From NCBI RefSeq assembly GCF_900156525.1, contig NZ_FTPS01000001.1, positions 2,170,001-2,234,000 of the forward strand: a stretch of 64,000 nt of DNA, given 5' to 3'. The notes beneath the pieces are model-generated. The model saw only the letters and a program-made list of their open reading frames with translations. It ran no database searches and was not told the DNA's origin. This DNA comes from Pontibaca methylaminivorans (lineage in GTDB: Bacteria; Pseudomonadota; Alphaproteobacteria; Rhodobacterales; Rhodobacteraceae). The position numbers and the translations under genes were made by a program. Positions 1 to 11,981 of the stretch are shown one piece after another; position 1 is the stretch's first letter, and every line of letters begins with the position of its first letter.

Positions 1-1
1 G

Positions 2-373
2 ATTCCGGGCGGGTATCTTGCCCTCTCCGGCTTCACGCCTGAGCATTTCCCGGAACTGCGCAGCCTCGGCAGCCGGGCCGCCGCGCCCTCCTGCCTGAGC
101 GCGGGCGGGATGGCGGCTTTGCTGCCGACCGGCTGGCGGGTCCGCAACGGCGGAGAATGGCGCGCGACCCTGCACTTCCCCACCGCGCTCGCCGTGCTGC
201 AACATCTGCGGGCGACCGGGGTCAACGCACGCGCGGGGCAGTTTCGCTCGGCCGCCGCGCTGCGCGGATTCACGCAACGCTACGAAACCCGCCATGGCAC
301 CGCGCAGGGCGTGCCGCTGACCTATGTCGCAAGCTGGTTGATAGCTGAAAACGTTTTGAAACCAGAGGTCTAG
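2..373 (+). CDS. BioC-like methyltransferase, C-terminal part (cut by window edge)
   Basis: An open frame enters from the left edge and ends at TAG 371-373, so the 5' part is outside the window. The visible 123 residues resemble the C-terminus of BioC-type malonyl-ACP O-methyltransferases: a GGYLALSGF strand near the start, then an HFPTALAVLQHLRATGVN helix region and a GVPLTYVASWLIAE ending. BioC methylates malonyl-ACP to start pimelate synthesis for biotin. The SAM-binding motifs would lie upstream, so the family call rests on the tail only. The stop codon interlocks with that of the convergent GntR gene (CTAG at 370-373). Confidence 0.6.
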   Translation: MPGGYLALSGFTPEHFPELRSLGSRAAAPSCLSAGGMAALLPTGWRVRNGGEWRATLHFPTALAVLQHLRATGVNARAGQFRSAAALRGFTQRYETRHGTAQGVPLTYVASWLIAENVLKPEV

Positions 374-1038
374 CCGACGATGATGAAGGCTTCGCGCTGC
401 TGCCCCCGGGGAGACGGAAGCCCGCGGCGGCCGATCCGGCGCACATGCCGGGCCAGCGTCGCGCAGGCCCGGTCGATTTCTCCCTTGCGCAATGCGGCGA
501 GGATGACGCGATGGTCATGGTCGGTCTGCTGTTCCCAGTTCGACTGCCAGGCGGCAAAGAGAAACCTGGCGCTCGCCGCATGGAGGTCGTCAATGGCCGC
601 AAGCAGGCGCGGCATGGCGCAAGGCGTCAGGATAAGCTGGTGGAAATGGCGATTGGCCTCTTCCCAGCTACGCACGTCGTCCGAAATGTCTCCGGCCCGG
701 ATCGCCTCTTCGGCCGCCTGCAGGATGGCCGGCGTCAGGTGGGGCGCGGCATGGCGCAGCGCAAGATCCTCGAGCGCGGCGCGCATCTCGGCAACCTCCT
801 TGACCTGGGGAAGGTCGAAGGCCGTGACCCGGACGCCCTTGCGCGGCTCGCTCGTGACGAGGCCCTGCGCTTCCAGCCGGCGGAATGCCTCGCGGACCGG
901 AACGTGGCTGGCGCCGAATTCCTCGGCGATATAATCTTGGCGCAGCCACTCGCCCGGGCCGATCTCGCCGGCGACGATCCGGTCCGCAAGGATACGGCTG
1001 ATGCGCGCCGCCAGGGTTTCTTCGAATCCGGTTCTCAT
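370..1038 (-). CDS. GntR family (FadR/FCD subfamily) transcriptional regulator
   Basis: The 222-residue protein has an N-terminal GntR winged helix (ILADRIVAGEIGPGEWLRQD, then VPVREAFRRLEAQGLV) and a C-terminal all-helical FCD ligand domain. The FCD metal-site residues are visible as E(x)nR in EVAEMRAALEDLALR and as ANRHFHQLI. FCD regulators usually bind small carboxylates and control nearby catabolic genes; the ligand cannot be read here. I start at ATG 1038 (MRTGFEETL), because the 69 upstream in-frame residues are low-complexity Arg/Pro/Ala. A perfect palindrome just upstream suggests autoregulation. No Shine-Dalgarno is evident. Confidence 0.85.
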   Translation of the reverse strand: MRTGFEETLAARISRILADRIVAGEIGPGEWLRQDYIAEEFGASHVPVREAFRRLEAQGLVTSEPRKGVRVTAFDLPQVKEVAEMRAALEDLALRHAAPHLTPAILQAAEEAIRAGDISDDVRSWEEANRHFHQLILTPCAMPRLLAAIDDLHAASARFLFAAWQSNWEQQTDHDHRVILAALRKGEIDRACATLARHVRRIGRRGLPSPRGQQREAFIIVG

Positions 1039-1044
1039 GTGTTT

Positions 1045-1054
1045 TGCATATGCA
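1045..1054. promoter_or_regulatory. Palindrome upstream of the GntR gene, probable operator
   Basis: TGCATATGCA is a perfect 10-bp palindrome lying 6 bp upstream of the GntR start codon. FadR/FCD-type regulators typically bind short palindromes in their own promoters. Binding by this protein is inference. The rest of the 296-bp gap to cas3 holds no gene that I can support. Confidence 0.4.
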
Positions 1055-1334
1055 GTATCGGGAGCCGCCGCAATACGACGCGGGACGGCTGCGGCCGGCG
1101 CGCGGGCCGGCCCGCCGGTGTTTCCCCGTGTTCCGGCATGCCGCCAAGCGCGCGGCCAGCGTGAAGGGCGAGTTACCCCGCTCTGACGAGAACGGCGATC
1201 AACACGACCTCGGCCGGGTGGCCCCGCGCTGGTCCAGGCCCTCAAGCCCGGCCGGGCGGCTTGGCGCCCTCTTTCCTTTTGGCGGAAGACGGCCTTAACT
1301 CGACGAACGGCACCTCCTTTGGGCGCGGGTTTTC

Positions 1335-3818
1335 ATGGTTTCTCATCTGCTGGATTGGCCTGGCAAAAGCGGCCGGGATGGCGGGCCCGAACATCCTGCC
1401 ATCTATCATATGCTCGACGTGGCTGCGGTTGCCGAACGGCTGTTGCGGGGCAGCACGCGTCCCGAAGCGCACAAGGCGGCATTCACGCTGCTGATCGCGC
1501 TGCATGATCTGGGCAAGATCGGCGCGCAATTCCGGGAGATGATCCGCTGCGGAACCCGACAGATGATCCGGCACTGGGAACTGACCGAGGCGTGGCTTCT
1601 GGATGATCCCTGGCTTATGGACCGCTTGCAGGCCGATCCCTGGGCGATGCGTGCCCTGATCCCGGCCATTGCGGGTCATCACGGGCGGCCTTCGAAACAG
1701 GATGAACGCTTCTTTCCCCGAATGCGCAGCGGCGCGGGTGCGGAAGCGGAGGCGGACATTCCCGCGACCATCGAGGCATTGGCCAGCCTTTGGCCGGAGG
1801 CATCGCTGGCGGGGCTGGATGAAATCGAGGCGACGCGACTGTCCTGGTGGCTGGCCGGGCTGACCACGGCGGCGGACTGGATCGGCTCGAATGCCGACTG
1901 GTTTCCGGCCAGATCGCCTGACCTGTCCCTGGCTGAATATCTTGCGCTGGCGCGGGGTGCCGCCGCGCGCCATGTGCCCGAGGCAGGCGTCGCGGGAACG
2001 GCGGCCAGAGCCGGCGAACTGTTCGATTTCACCTTTCGTCCCATGCAGCAGGCCGCGGCATCCGCGCCCTTGCCCGGGGGGCCGATGCTGGCTTTCATCG
2101 AGGACGAGACCGGCGCGGGCAAGACCGAGGCCGCACTGATCCTCGCGCAGCGCATGTTGCTGGCCGGGAAGGGCAGGGGGCTGTTCTTCGCGCTGCCCAC
2201 CATGGCGACGGCAGATGCGATGTTCATCCGTGCCGCGGCGGTGGTCGGGCGGATGCTGGATCGGCCGACGCTGACCCTGGCGCATGGCCGCGCCGGGCTG
2301 TCGGTGCCGTTTCTCGACTTGCAGCACAGGCGCAGCCGCAGCGATGACGTGACCTGCACTGAATGGCTGGCGGATGACCGGCGGCGGGCGCTGCTGGCCG
2401 ATGTGGGGATCGGAACGGTCGATCAGGCGCTGCTGGCGGTGATGCGGGCGCGGTTCTCGGCGCTGCGGCTGTGGGGGCTGTCCTCCAAGATCCTGATCGT
2501 GGACGAGGCGCATGAAATTTCGGGCGACGGCTATATGGCGATCCTGCTGGAGCGGTTGTTGCAGGCCCATGCCGCGCAGGGCGGATCGGCGGTCCTGCTG
2601 ACGGCGACCCTGCCGCTGGACGCGCGGGCGCGGCTGATGCGAGCCTTTGCCGAAGGAGCGGGCATGAATTGGGCCATGGATCGCGACCCGGCCTATCCCG
2701 CACTGACGATCCCGGGAGCAGACAAGCCGCAGCCCGTTGCCGCGACGCCCAGCCCGAAGGGGGTGGTGACGGTCGAGAGGTTGCCCGATGGCGAAGCGGC
2801 CGCGGATCTGCTGGCACGTTCGGCGCAGGCCGGCGCGGCCTGCGTCTGGGTGCGCAATGCCGTCGATGACGCAATCGCCGCCGTCGATCTGTTGCGGGCG
2901 CGCGGGATCGACGCCTCGCTGCTGCATGCCCGCTTCGCGCTCTGCGACCGCAAGCGGATCGAGGCGGCGGAACTGGCGCGCTTTGGGCGCAATGGCAATG
3001 GCCGCGCGGGCCGGGTGCTTGTGGCGACACAGGTGGTGGAATCCTCGCTGGATTTGGACTTCGACGTGATGGTGTCCGACCTTGCGCCGATGGCCGCGCT
3101 GATCCAGCGCGCCGGGCGTCTGTGGCGGCATATGGACGAACGCCCGCAGGACCAGCGGCCCGTTCCCCGGCCCATGCTGCATGTCGTCTCGCCCGATCCG
3201 GCCGAGGTGCCGGATGCCCGCTGGCTGCATCAGGTGCTGGACGGCGGTGCCTGGGTCTATCCGCTGGCCGAGCAATGGCGCACCGCCGACCTGCTGTTCC
3301 GGCGGGGCGAGATCAACGCGCCGCATGAGTTGCGCGATCTGATCGAGGCGGTGCACGGCGACGGGGCGGTTCCGGTCCCGCCGGTCTTGGATGCTGCCGA
3401 GCAGGAGCGGATCGGCGAGGGCTATGCCCGCCGCTCGCTGGGCGATCAGAACGTGGTCGATTTCGGCGCGGGTTACCGGCAGGGCGCGGCGGGGGCGGAC
3501 GACACCCGCTATCCGACCCGGCTGGGCCGCGAGACACGGACGCTGGCACTGGCGCGCCGGGTGGATGGCGTGCTGGTGCCTTGGGCGCAGGGCGATGGAA
3601 CGCTGGCCGATCGTTGGCAACTTTCCGAAGTGTCGGCAGACAAGGCGCGGCTGGATCGCCTGCCCCTGCCGGATCAGGAAGCGCCCCAGATTGCGGCCAC
3701 CACGCGCGACTGGCCCGACTGGCGCCGCGCGGCAGTGACGGTTTGCCCGGCGGACGATGCCGGCGAGATTTGCGAGGGGTTGCGTTATTCGAAGAGTTCG
3801 GGCTTGCGTTGGGTGTGA
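1335..3818 (+). CDS. cas3: CRISPR-associated helicase/nuclease Cas3 (type I-E)
   Basis: This is the 827-residue effector nuclease-helicase that is recruited by Cascade and degrades target DNA. The N-terminal HD nuclease domain shows IYHMLDVA (His25) and ALHDLGK (His57-Asp58), with a further AGHHGRP motif. The helicase domain has Walker A ETGAGKT at about 258-264, DEAH at about 390, motif III LLTATLP, and motif VI IQRAGRLWR at about 588-596. Length matches the usual 850-900 residues. An in-frame TAA at 1296 limits upstream extension, and ATG 1335 gives the expected Cas3 start (PGKSG before the HD motif). It is separated from casA by 237 bp, so it may be transcribed separately. Confidence 0.97.
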   Translation: MVSHLLDWPGKSGRDGGPEHPAIYHMLDVAAVAERLLRGSTRPEAHKAAFTLLIALHDLGKIGAQFREMIRCGTRQMIRHWELTEAWLLDDPWLMDRLQADPWAMRALIPAIAGHHGRPSKQDERFFPRMRSGAGAEAEADIPATIEALASLWPEASLAGLDEIEATRLSWWLAGLTTAADWIGSNADWFPARSPDLSLAEYLALARGAAARHVPEAGVAGTAARAGELFDFTFRPMQQAAASAPLPGGPMLAFIEDETGAGKTEAALILAQRMLLAGKGRGLFFALPTMATADAMFIRAAAVVGRMLDRPTLTLAHGRAGLSVPFLDLQHRRSRSDDVTCTEWLADDRRRALLADVGIGTVDQALLAVMRARFSALRLWGLSSKILIVDEAHEISGDGYMAILLERLLQAHAAQGGSAVLLTATLPLDARARLMRAFAEGAGMNWAMDRDPAYPALTIPGADKPQPVAATPSPKGVVTVERLPDGEAAADLLARSAQAGAACVWVRNAVDDAIAAVDLLRARGIDASLLHARFALCDRKRIEAAELARFGRNGNGRAGRVLVATQVVESSLDLDFDVMVSDLAPMAALIQRAGRLWRHMDERPQDQRPVPRPMLHVVSPDPAEVPDARWLHQVLDGGAWVYPLAEQWRTADLLFRRGEINAPHELRDLIEAVHGDGAVPVPPVLDAAEQERIGEGYARRSLGDQNVVDFGAGYRQGAAGADDTRYPTRLGRETRTLALARRVDGVLVPWAQGDGTLADRWQLSEVSADKARLDRLPLPDQEAPQIAATTRDWPDWRRAAVTVCPADDAGEICEGLRYSKSSGLRWV

Positions 3819-3837
3819 TCTCCGGATGCGCGGAGAT
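3818..3837 (+). other. Stem-loop immediately after the cas3 stop codon
   Basis: A perfect 7-bp stem, ATCTCCG (3818-3824) and CGGAGAT (3831-3837), with a 6-nt loop, begins at the last base of the cas3 stop. No T tract follows, so it is more likely an attenuating or mRNA-stabilising hairpin than a full intrinsic terminator. It separates cas3 from the Cascade operon. Confidence 0.5.
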
Positions 3838-3994
3838 AATCCGCAACAGTGAGCCGAGCGGGCCCGCTCCCCGTCTGTACGCTCCTTTCCCCTACCTACC
3901 GGGTTATCCGCGCCGACCTCCATCAGCCCCATGGGCTATGGCGGATCTATATTTCAACCACGGCCGGGTAGAGCACGGGAAGGGACCAATAGGA

Positions 3995-4024
3995 TTGACA
4001 GCAGAGAGGCGGCTCTGGTTGGAT
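3995..4024 (+). promoter_or_regulatory. Candidate promoter of casA-cas2 operon
   Basis: A perfect -35 hexamer TTGACA lies at 3995-4000. With an 18-bp spacer the -10 would be TTGGAT at 4019-4024, which is weak. The octamer GATTGACA here is also found in the CRISPR leader (9800-9807). It lies 32 bp upstream of the casA ATG. Confidence 0.4.
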
Positions 4025-4055
4025 CAACCATAACGTGAATCGCGGGGTTGTCCTG

Positions 4056-5533
4056 ATGCCTCTCAACCTCATCACCGATCCTTGGATTCCGGTTCTCCGT
4101 TCCGATGACGGCCCCCGCATCATCCGCTCCGACCAGATCGCCGAGCCGGGCGTCATGTTTCCTGACTGGCCGCGCGCCGATCTGAACATCGCCTGCCTCG
4201 AACTGCTGATCGGCCTCGTCTTTCTTGCCGATCCGCCGGCCAATGCGCAGGACTGGCGGATCCGCAAGCCGGATGCTCAGCGTCTGCGTAAGCGGCTCGC
4301 CCGTCTTGCGCCGGCCTTCAATCTGATGGGTGACGGTCCGCGCTTTCTTCAGGATTTCGATCCGCTGGAAGGGGAGCCGAACCCGCCCGACATGCTGTTC
4401 ATCGATTCGGCGGGTGGAAATACCGCGCGCAACAATGCCGATCTGATGGTGCGGAGGGGCCGCTATCCGGTGCTGGATCCGGCCCTGGCCGCGATGGCGC
4501 TTTACACGCTTCAGGCCCATGCGCCTTCGGGCGGGGCGGGCAATCGCACTTCGATGCGCGGCGGCGGGCCGATGGTGACGCTGGTCGATCCGGGTCGCGG
4601 CAATCTGTGGGATCTGGTCTGGGCCAATGTCCCCGATGGCCGACCGGCCGGCCCGGAGGTGCTGCCATGGATGCGCCCGACCCGCACATCCGAGGCGAAG
4701 GGGGCCGAGGTCTACCCCGACACCGCGCACCCGGCCGAGGCATTCTTCGGCATGCCGCGCCGCTTGCGGCTGGTCGGCGAGGAAACGATCCGCGGCGTGA
4801 CCCAGAAGCCCTACGGCGTCAATTATGCCGGATGGCAGCATCCCTTGACCCCCTATTACCGGCAGAAGGCAGGGGCCGAACTTCTGCCGCTGCACCCCCG
4901 CGCCGGTGCTTTCGGCTATCGCAACTGGCTGGGCGTGGTGATGGACATGCCGGGGGACGAGGCCGATCTGCGGCGCCGCGCGCAAGCCTTGGACAGCTAT
5001 GAGCAGCGTGTGCTGCTGCGGGACAGGGCCGGGGCAAGCGTGATCGTGGCCGGCTGGGCGATGGACAACATGAAGCCCAGGGATTTCATCTGGTCGCGCC
5101 AGCCGCTGCTGCCGATCGACACCGGGGCGGGGCTGACCCTGATTGCCATGATCCAGTCGGCGGAAACCTTCGGCCTTGCCCTGCGCGGCGCGCTGAAGGT
5201 TGTCGCAGGCGAAGGCAGCGCGCTGGAAGCGTTGCGCGAGGAGTTCTTTACCGCGACGCAGGCGGAGTTCGAGGCCGGACTCGGCAGATTGCTGGCTGGC
5301 GCTCCGCCTGACGATACTGCAGCGCGCTGGCTGCGGGCGATGGAGCGGGGGGCGCTGACGATCTTTGACCGGCAGGCTTTGCCGGGGCTGGACCAGCAAC
5401 GGCCCGAGGCGATGGAGGAGATCATCCGGTCGCGCGAGGGGCTGCGCGCCACCTTCGCCGGGTGGAACAGGCTGGGCAGGGATGCCTATCAGAAGCTGGG
5501 TCTTCAGCCCCGCCGGCGCAGGAAGGAGGCCGC

Positions 5534-5537
<4 letters not shown>
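4056..5537 (+). CDS. casA: Cascade large subunit Cse1/CasA (Cas8e)
   Basis: This is the large subunit of type I-E Cascade, which recognises the PAM and recruits Cas3. The protein starts MPLNLITDPWIPV, the hallmark Cse1 N-terminus. It contains the conserved block SMRGGGPMVTLVDPG at about 170-184 and a C-terminal helical bundle. The 493-residue length is normal. A GTG at 4035 would add seven residues, but ATG 4056 matches the family start and has GGGG about 10 bases upstream. The stop overlaps the casB start in ATGA. Confidence 0.95.
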
Positions 5538-7791
<2,254 letters not shown>

Positions 7792-7795
<4 letters not shown>

Positions 7796-8529
7796 CGCTG
7801 TATCTGTCGCGGGTGACGCTGGCGCGCAATCCGGCGACGACGGCACTGAAGGCGCTGATCGACCCGATGGAAGGCCCTGCTGCCCGCGACCGGCTGCACG
7901 ATCCCGACCGGGGCCGGATCATGGATGCCCATCACCGGCTGATCTGGACGCTGTTCGCGGATGATCCCGACCGCACTCGCGATTTCCTGTGGCGGGCCGA
8001 GGGAGGTGGGCGCTTCCTGATCCTCTCACCTCATTCTCCCGCGACGGATGGCGCGGGGCTGTTCCTGCCGCCCGAGGTCAAGCCCTTTGCCCCCGATCTG
8101 CGCGCCGGCGACCGGTTGGGTTTCGTCCTGCGCGCCAATGCCACCAGAACGCGCAAGACCGTACCCGATGCCCGTGCAAAACGGGTCGATGTGGTGATGG
8201 ATGCCCTCCACGGCCTGCCTTCGGGGCGCCAAAGCGATGCCCGGCGCGAAGCGCGCATGGCGGCTGCCGAAACCGCTGGCCGCGACTGGCTGGCGCGGCA
8301 AGGCGAGAGCGCGGGATTTCAGATCGCGGATTTCGCCGCAGCCGATTATTCGGTGGTCCCGCTGCCGGCCCATATCGGCCCCCGCAAGGGCCAGCCGCAA
8401 TTCGGCGTGATCGAGATGACCGGGCGGCTGACCGTCACCGATCCCGGCACCTTCGTCGGCCGGCTTGCCCGTGGTTTCGGCCGCGCCAAGGCGTTTGGCT
8501 GCGGGCTGATGCTGATCCGGCGGGCCTGA
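7792..8529 (+). CDS. cas6e: crRNA-processing endoribonuclease Cas6e (CasE)
   Basis: This enzyme cuts the pre-crRNA within each repeat hairpin and stays bound to the 3' handle. The protein starts MTLYLSRVTLARNP, as in CasE. The likely catalytic histidine lies in DAHHRLIWTLF, which aligns with E. coli His20 and T. thermophilus His26. The E. coli WHLF histidine is a Thr here. RDFLWR and the C-terminal glycine loop GRAKAFGCGLMLI match the family. The 245 residues are slightly more than the 199 of E. coli, partly through an insertion after the first strand (PMEGPAARDRLHDPDRGR). The start overlaps the cas5 stop. Confidence 0.94.
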
Positions 8530-8543
8530 GATGGGGCGCTGAG

Positions 8544-9760
<1,217 letters not shown>

Positions 9761-9845
9761 CCGGAGGTCGTGCCGGAGCGGCGCAATAATCGGTGCCTCG
9801 ATTGACATCGTGAATATCATTGCAGCACAAAGGCTTCCAGGAAGT
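9761..9845 (+). promoter_or_regulatory. CRISPR leader
   Basis: This 85-bp AT-richer segment lies between cas2 and the first repeat. It contains a perfect TTGACA at 9802-9807 within GATTGACA, the same octamer as upstream of casA, and a TGAATATCATTG stretch that could bind a DNA-bending protein. No good -10 is present. It is short for a leader, but its side is confirmed by the degenerate repeats at the opposite end. Confidence 0.6.
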
Positions 9846-10789
9846 CTGTTCCCCGCACACGCGGGGATGAACCGCGGATGCGATGATACGCGTTCACAAA
9901 CACGTCCTGTTCCCCGCACACGCGGGGATGAACCGCCCGATGGATTCCAGTGGCTCTCGCCCGAGAACTGTTCCCCGCACACGCGGGGATGAACCGCAGG
10001 AGGCGATGACGATTGAGCGCGACGTTGCCTGTTCCCCGCACACGCGGGGATGAACCGCGGTTGCGCGGTAAATGCGCATCCCGACCCGCCTGTTCCCCGC
10101 ACACGCGGGGATGAACCGGCTTGCATTCCGGATAGCGTGACCCGCGCTGACTGTTCCCCGCACACGCGGGGATGAACCGTTCGACCCCCATAACGGAATC
10201 GGCTAGTTTCCCTGTTCCCCGCACACGCGGGGATGAACCGCCAGACCTAACGGCCTGGCTTCCCAGATAGGCCTGTTCCCCGCACACGCGGGGATGAACC
10301 GGACAGGATGGGGCGGAGCGGGTCATGGCTCCGCTGTTCCCCGCACACGCGGGGATGAACCGGATCTGCGAATGGCACTTAACCCGGCGCTGATCTGTTC
10401 CCCGCACACGCGGGGATGAACCGTGCTCCCGATTTCGCATCGGCGCTCAACGCCCCTGTTCCCCGCACACGCGGGGATGAACCGGACCCGAAAACATGGC
10501 CGCTGGTCAATCCCGCCTGTTCCCCGCACACGCGGGGATGAACCGTTTGATCGGCGGGTTCGACACGGCCGCCGCGCCTGTTCCCCGCACACGCGGGGAT
10601 GAACCTGGATGAAGGCCAGCCGGCAAATCCTGTCGGACCTGTTCCCCGCACACGCGGGGATGAACCGCGGGCGCAAACCCGTCTCCAATGACTTTGCGGC
10701 TGTTCCCCGCACGCGCGGGGATGAACCGCAACTCGCCCCTCGGGTGGGATCGCTGCCCATCTGTTCCCCGCACACGCGGGGATGAAGAC
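9846..10789 (+). CRISPR. Type I-E CRISPR array, 16 repeats and 15 spacers
   Basis: Sixteen 29-bp repeats (CTGTTCCCCGC, AC, ACGCGGGGATGAACCG) start at 9846 and recur every 61 bp without exception, giving 15 spacers of exactly 32 bp. The repeat folds through CCCCGC/GCGGGG, the Cas6e substrate hairpin. Three repeats deviate, all at the distal end: 10578 (last base T), 10700 (A to G at position 14) and 10761 (3' end replaced, GAAGAC instead of GAACCG). This places the leader on the cas2 side. The spacers are GC-rich, like the host, and I saw no match to other parts of this window. Confidence 0.98.
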
Positions 10790-10839
10790 CACCCTGCAGG
10801 GCTATGATCTGCCAGACGCTTGACCTTGCTCGAGGATTT

Positions 10840-10914
10840 TGGCTCCGGCGGTAGGGATCGAACCTACGACCAATTGATTAACAGTCAACTGCTCTACCGC
10901 TGAGCTACGCCGGA
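10840..10914 (-). tRNA. tRNA-Asn (GTT)
   Basis: A cloverleaf reads on the minus strand: acceptor stem TCCGGCG/CGCCGGA, D-loop AGCTCAGCGGTAGAGC, anticodon loop CTGTTAA with GTT (plus-strand 10880-10882), T-arm GGTTCGATCC, discriminator G and an encoded CCA (10840-10842). Confidence 0.96.
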
Positions 10915-10968
10915 ACGGTGATCGCGATATAGCAATCGCTTTCAGCGAGGTCCAGAGCCGATTTCCGC

Positions 10969-11910
10969 TCATTGCGCTCCGGGTTTATGCCGGGGGGACG
11001 TGATCGAAAACCGGCCCTTGCTGCCCGGCGGACCGGTCATGCGGACATGGTCGCGGCGCAGCAGATCGAGCAGATGCGCGAGCACATTGCGTTCCGCCGC
11101 GGGCAGCAGCGGTGCCGGGATGTCGGCATATATGCGCCGGGCCAGATCGCCTATGCGCGCGGCACCGGCGGCGAGTTCGCGCAGGATCTCGGCCTCGCGG
11201 CTGCGGCGATGCGCCATCAGCCAGTCGAGTCGCCCCGCCGGATCGGTGACGGGCGCGCCATGCCCGGGGTGGAAACAGTCCCAGTCGTCCCGCCGCAGGC
11301 GTTCGCAGGAGGCCATGAAGTCACCGAGATCGCCGTCGGGGGGCGACACGAGCGAACTTGCCCAGCCCATGACGTGATCGCCGGTAAAGCAGTGCCGTCC
11401 CCAGGCAAGGGCGATGTGATTGCCGAAATGGCCCGGCGTGTGGATGACGCGCAGGTGCCAGCCGTCGCCCGAGACCGATTCGCCGTCGCACAGGCGCCGG
11501 TCGGGGGCAAAGTCGCGGTCGATGCCTTCGCCGCCGCCGGACAGCCCCTCGGCCAGAAGCCGGCTCATGAAGGGGCTGCGCCCGGCGTTCGAATCGCCAA
11601 ACGCGAACACGGGCGCGCCGCTCTGCCGGGCCAGCGCCCCGGCCAGTGCCGAATGGTCCAGATGCGAATGGGTGACGAAGATGTGGCTGATCCGCTGCCC
11701 GGGGCCGAGTGCCGCGCGGATCGCGTCAAGGTGCGCGCGGCTGGCGGGCCCCGGGTCGATCACCGCCAGATCGCGCGTGCCGAGCAGATAGGTGTTGGTC
11801 CCCGCGCCGGTCATGGGTGACGGGTTGGGCGCGAGAATCCGCCGCAACCCCGGCAGCAGCGTCACGGCGCGGCCGGGTTTCGGGGCGAAATCGGGGCAGG
11901 GGGTGTTCAT
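10969..11910 (-). CDS. MBL-fold metallohydrolase (LACTB2-like)
   Basis: This 313-residue protein has a metallo-beta-lactamase fold. THSHLDHSALAG supplies the HxHxDH metal motif, HTPGHFGNHIAL the third His, FTGDHVMGW the bridging Asp, and FHPGHG the last His. A C-terminal winged-helix-like region (AAERNVLAHLLDLLRRDHV) matches the LACTB2/RNase-like subgroup, where it can contact nucleic acid. The substrate is unknown. I start at ATG 11910 (MNTPCPDF); two ATGs 12 and 36 bases upstream are possible. It is divergent from the histidine kinase gene. Confidence 0.85.
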   Translation of the reverse strand: MNTPCPDFAPKPGRAVTLLPGLRRILAPNPSPMTGAGTNTYLLGTRDLAVIDPGPASRAHLDAIRAALGPGQRISHIFVTHSHLDHSALAGALARQSGAPVFAFGDSNAGRSPFMSRLLAEGLSGGGEGIDRDFAPDRRLCDGESVSGDGWHLRVIHTPGHFGNHIALAWGRHCFTGDHVMGWASSLVSPPDGDLGDFMASCERLRRDDWDCFHPGHGAPVTDPAGRLDWLMAHRRSREAEILRELAAGAARIGDLARRIYADIPAPLLPAAERNVLAHLLDLLRRDHVRMTGPPGSKGRFSITSPRHKPGAQ

Positions 11911-11981
11911 GATGACAGGCATCTGCCGCGGGGCGGCGAAAGGCAATACCGGAGCGCCGAATCCTGGTCTAGGGTCGGCGC

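Noticed and set aside
1242-3932. 896-residue minus-strand frame opposite cas3
   Set aside because: It is an antisense shadow of a GC-rich gene; the plus strand has all Cas3 motifs, and this translation is Arg/His/Pro/Gln-rich without domains.
9875-10760. Self-targeting spacers
   Set aside because: By eye none of the 15 spacers matches another part of this window; a full-genome search would be needed for a real test.
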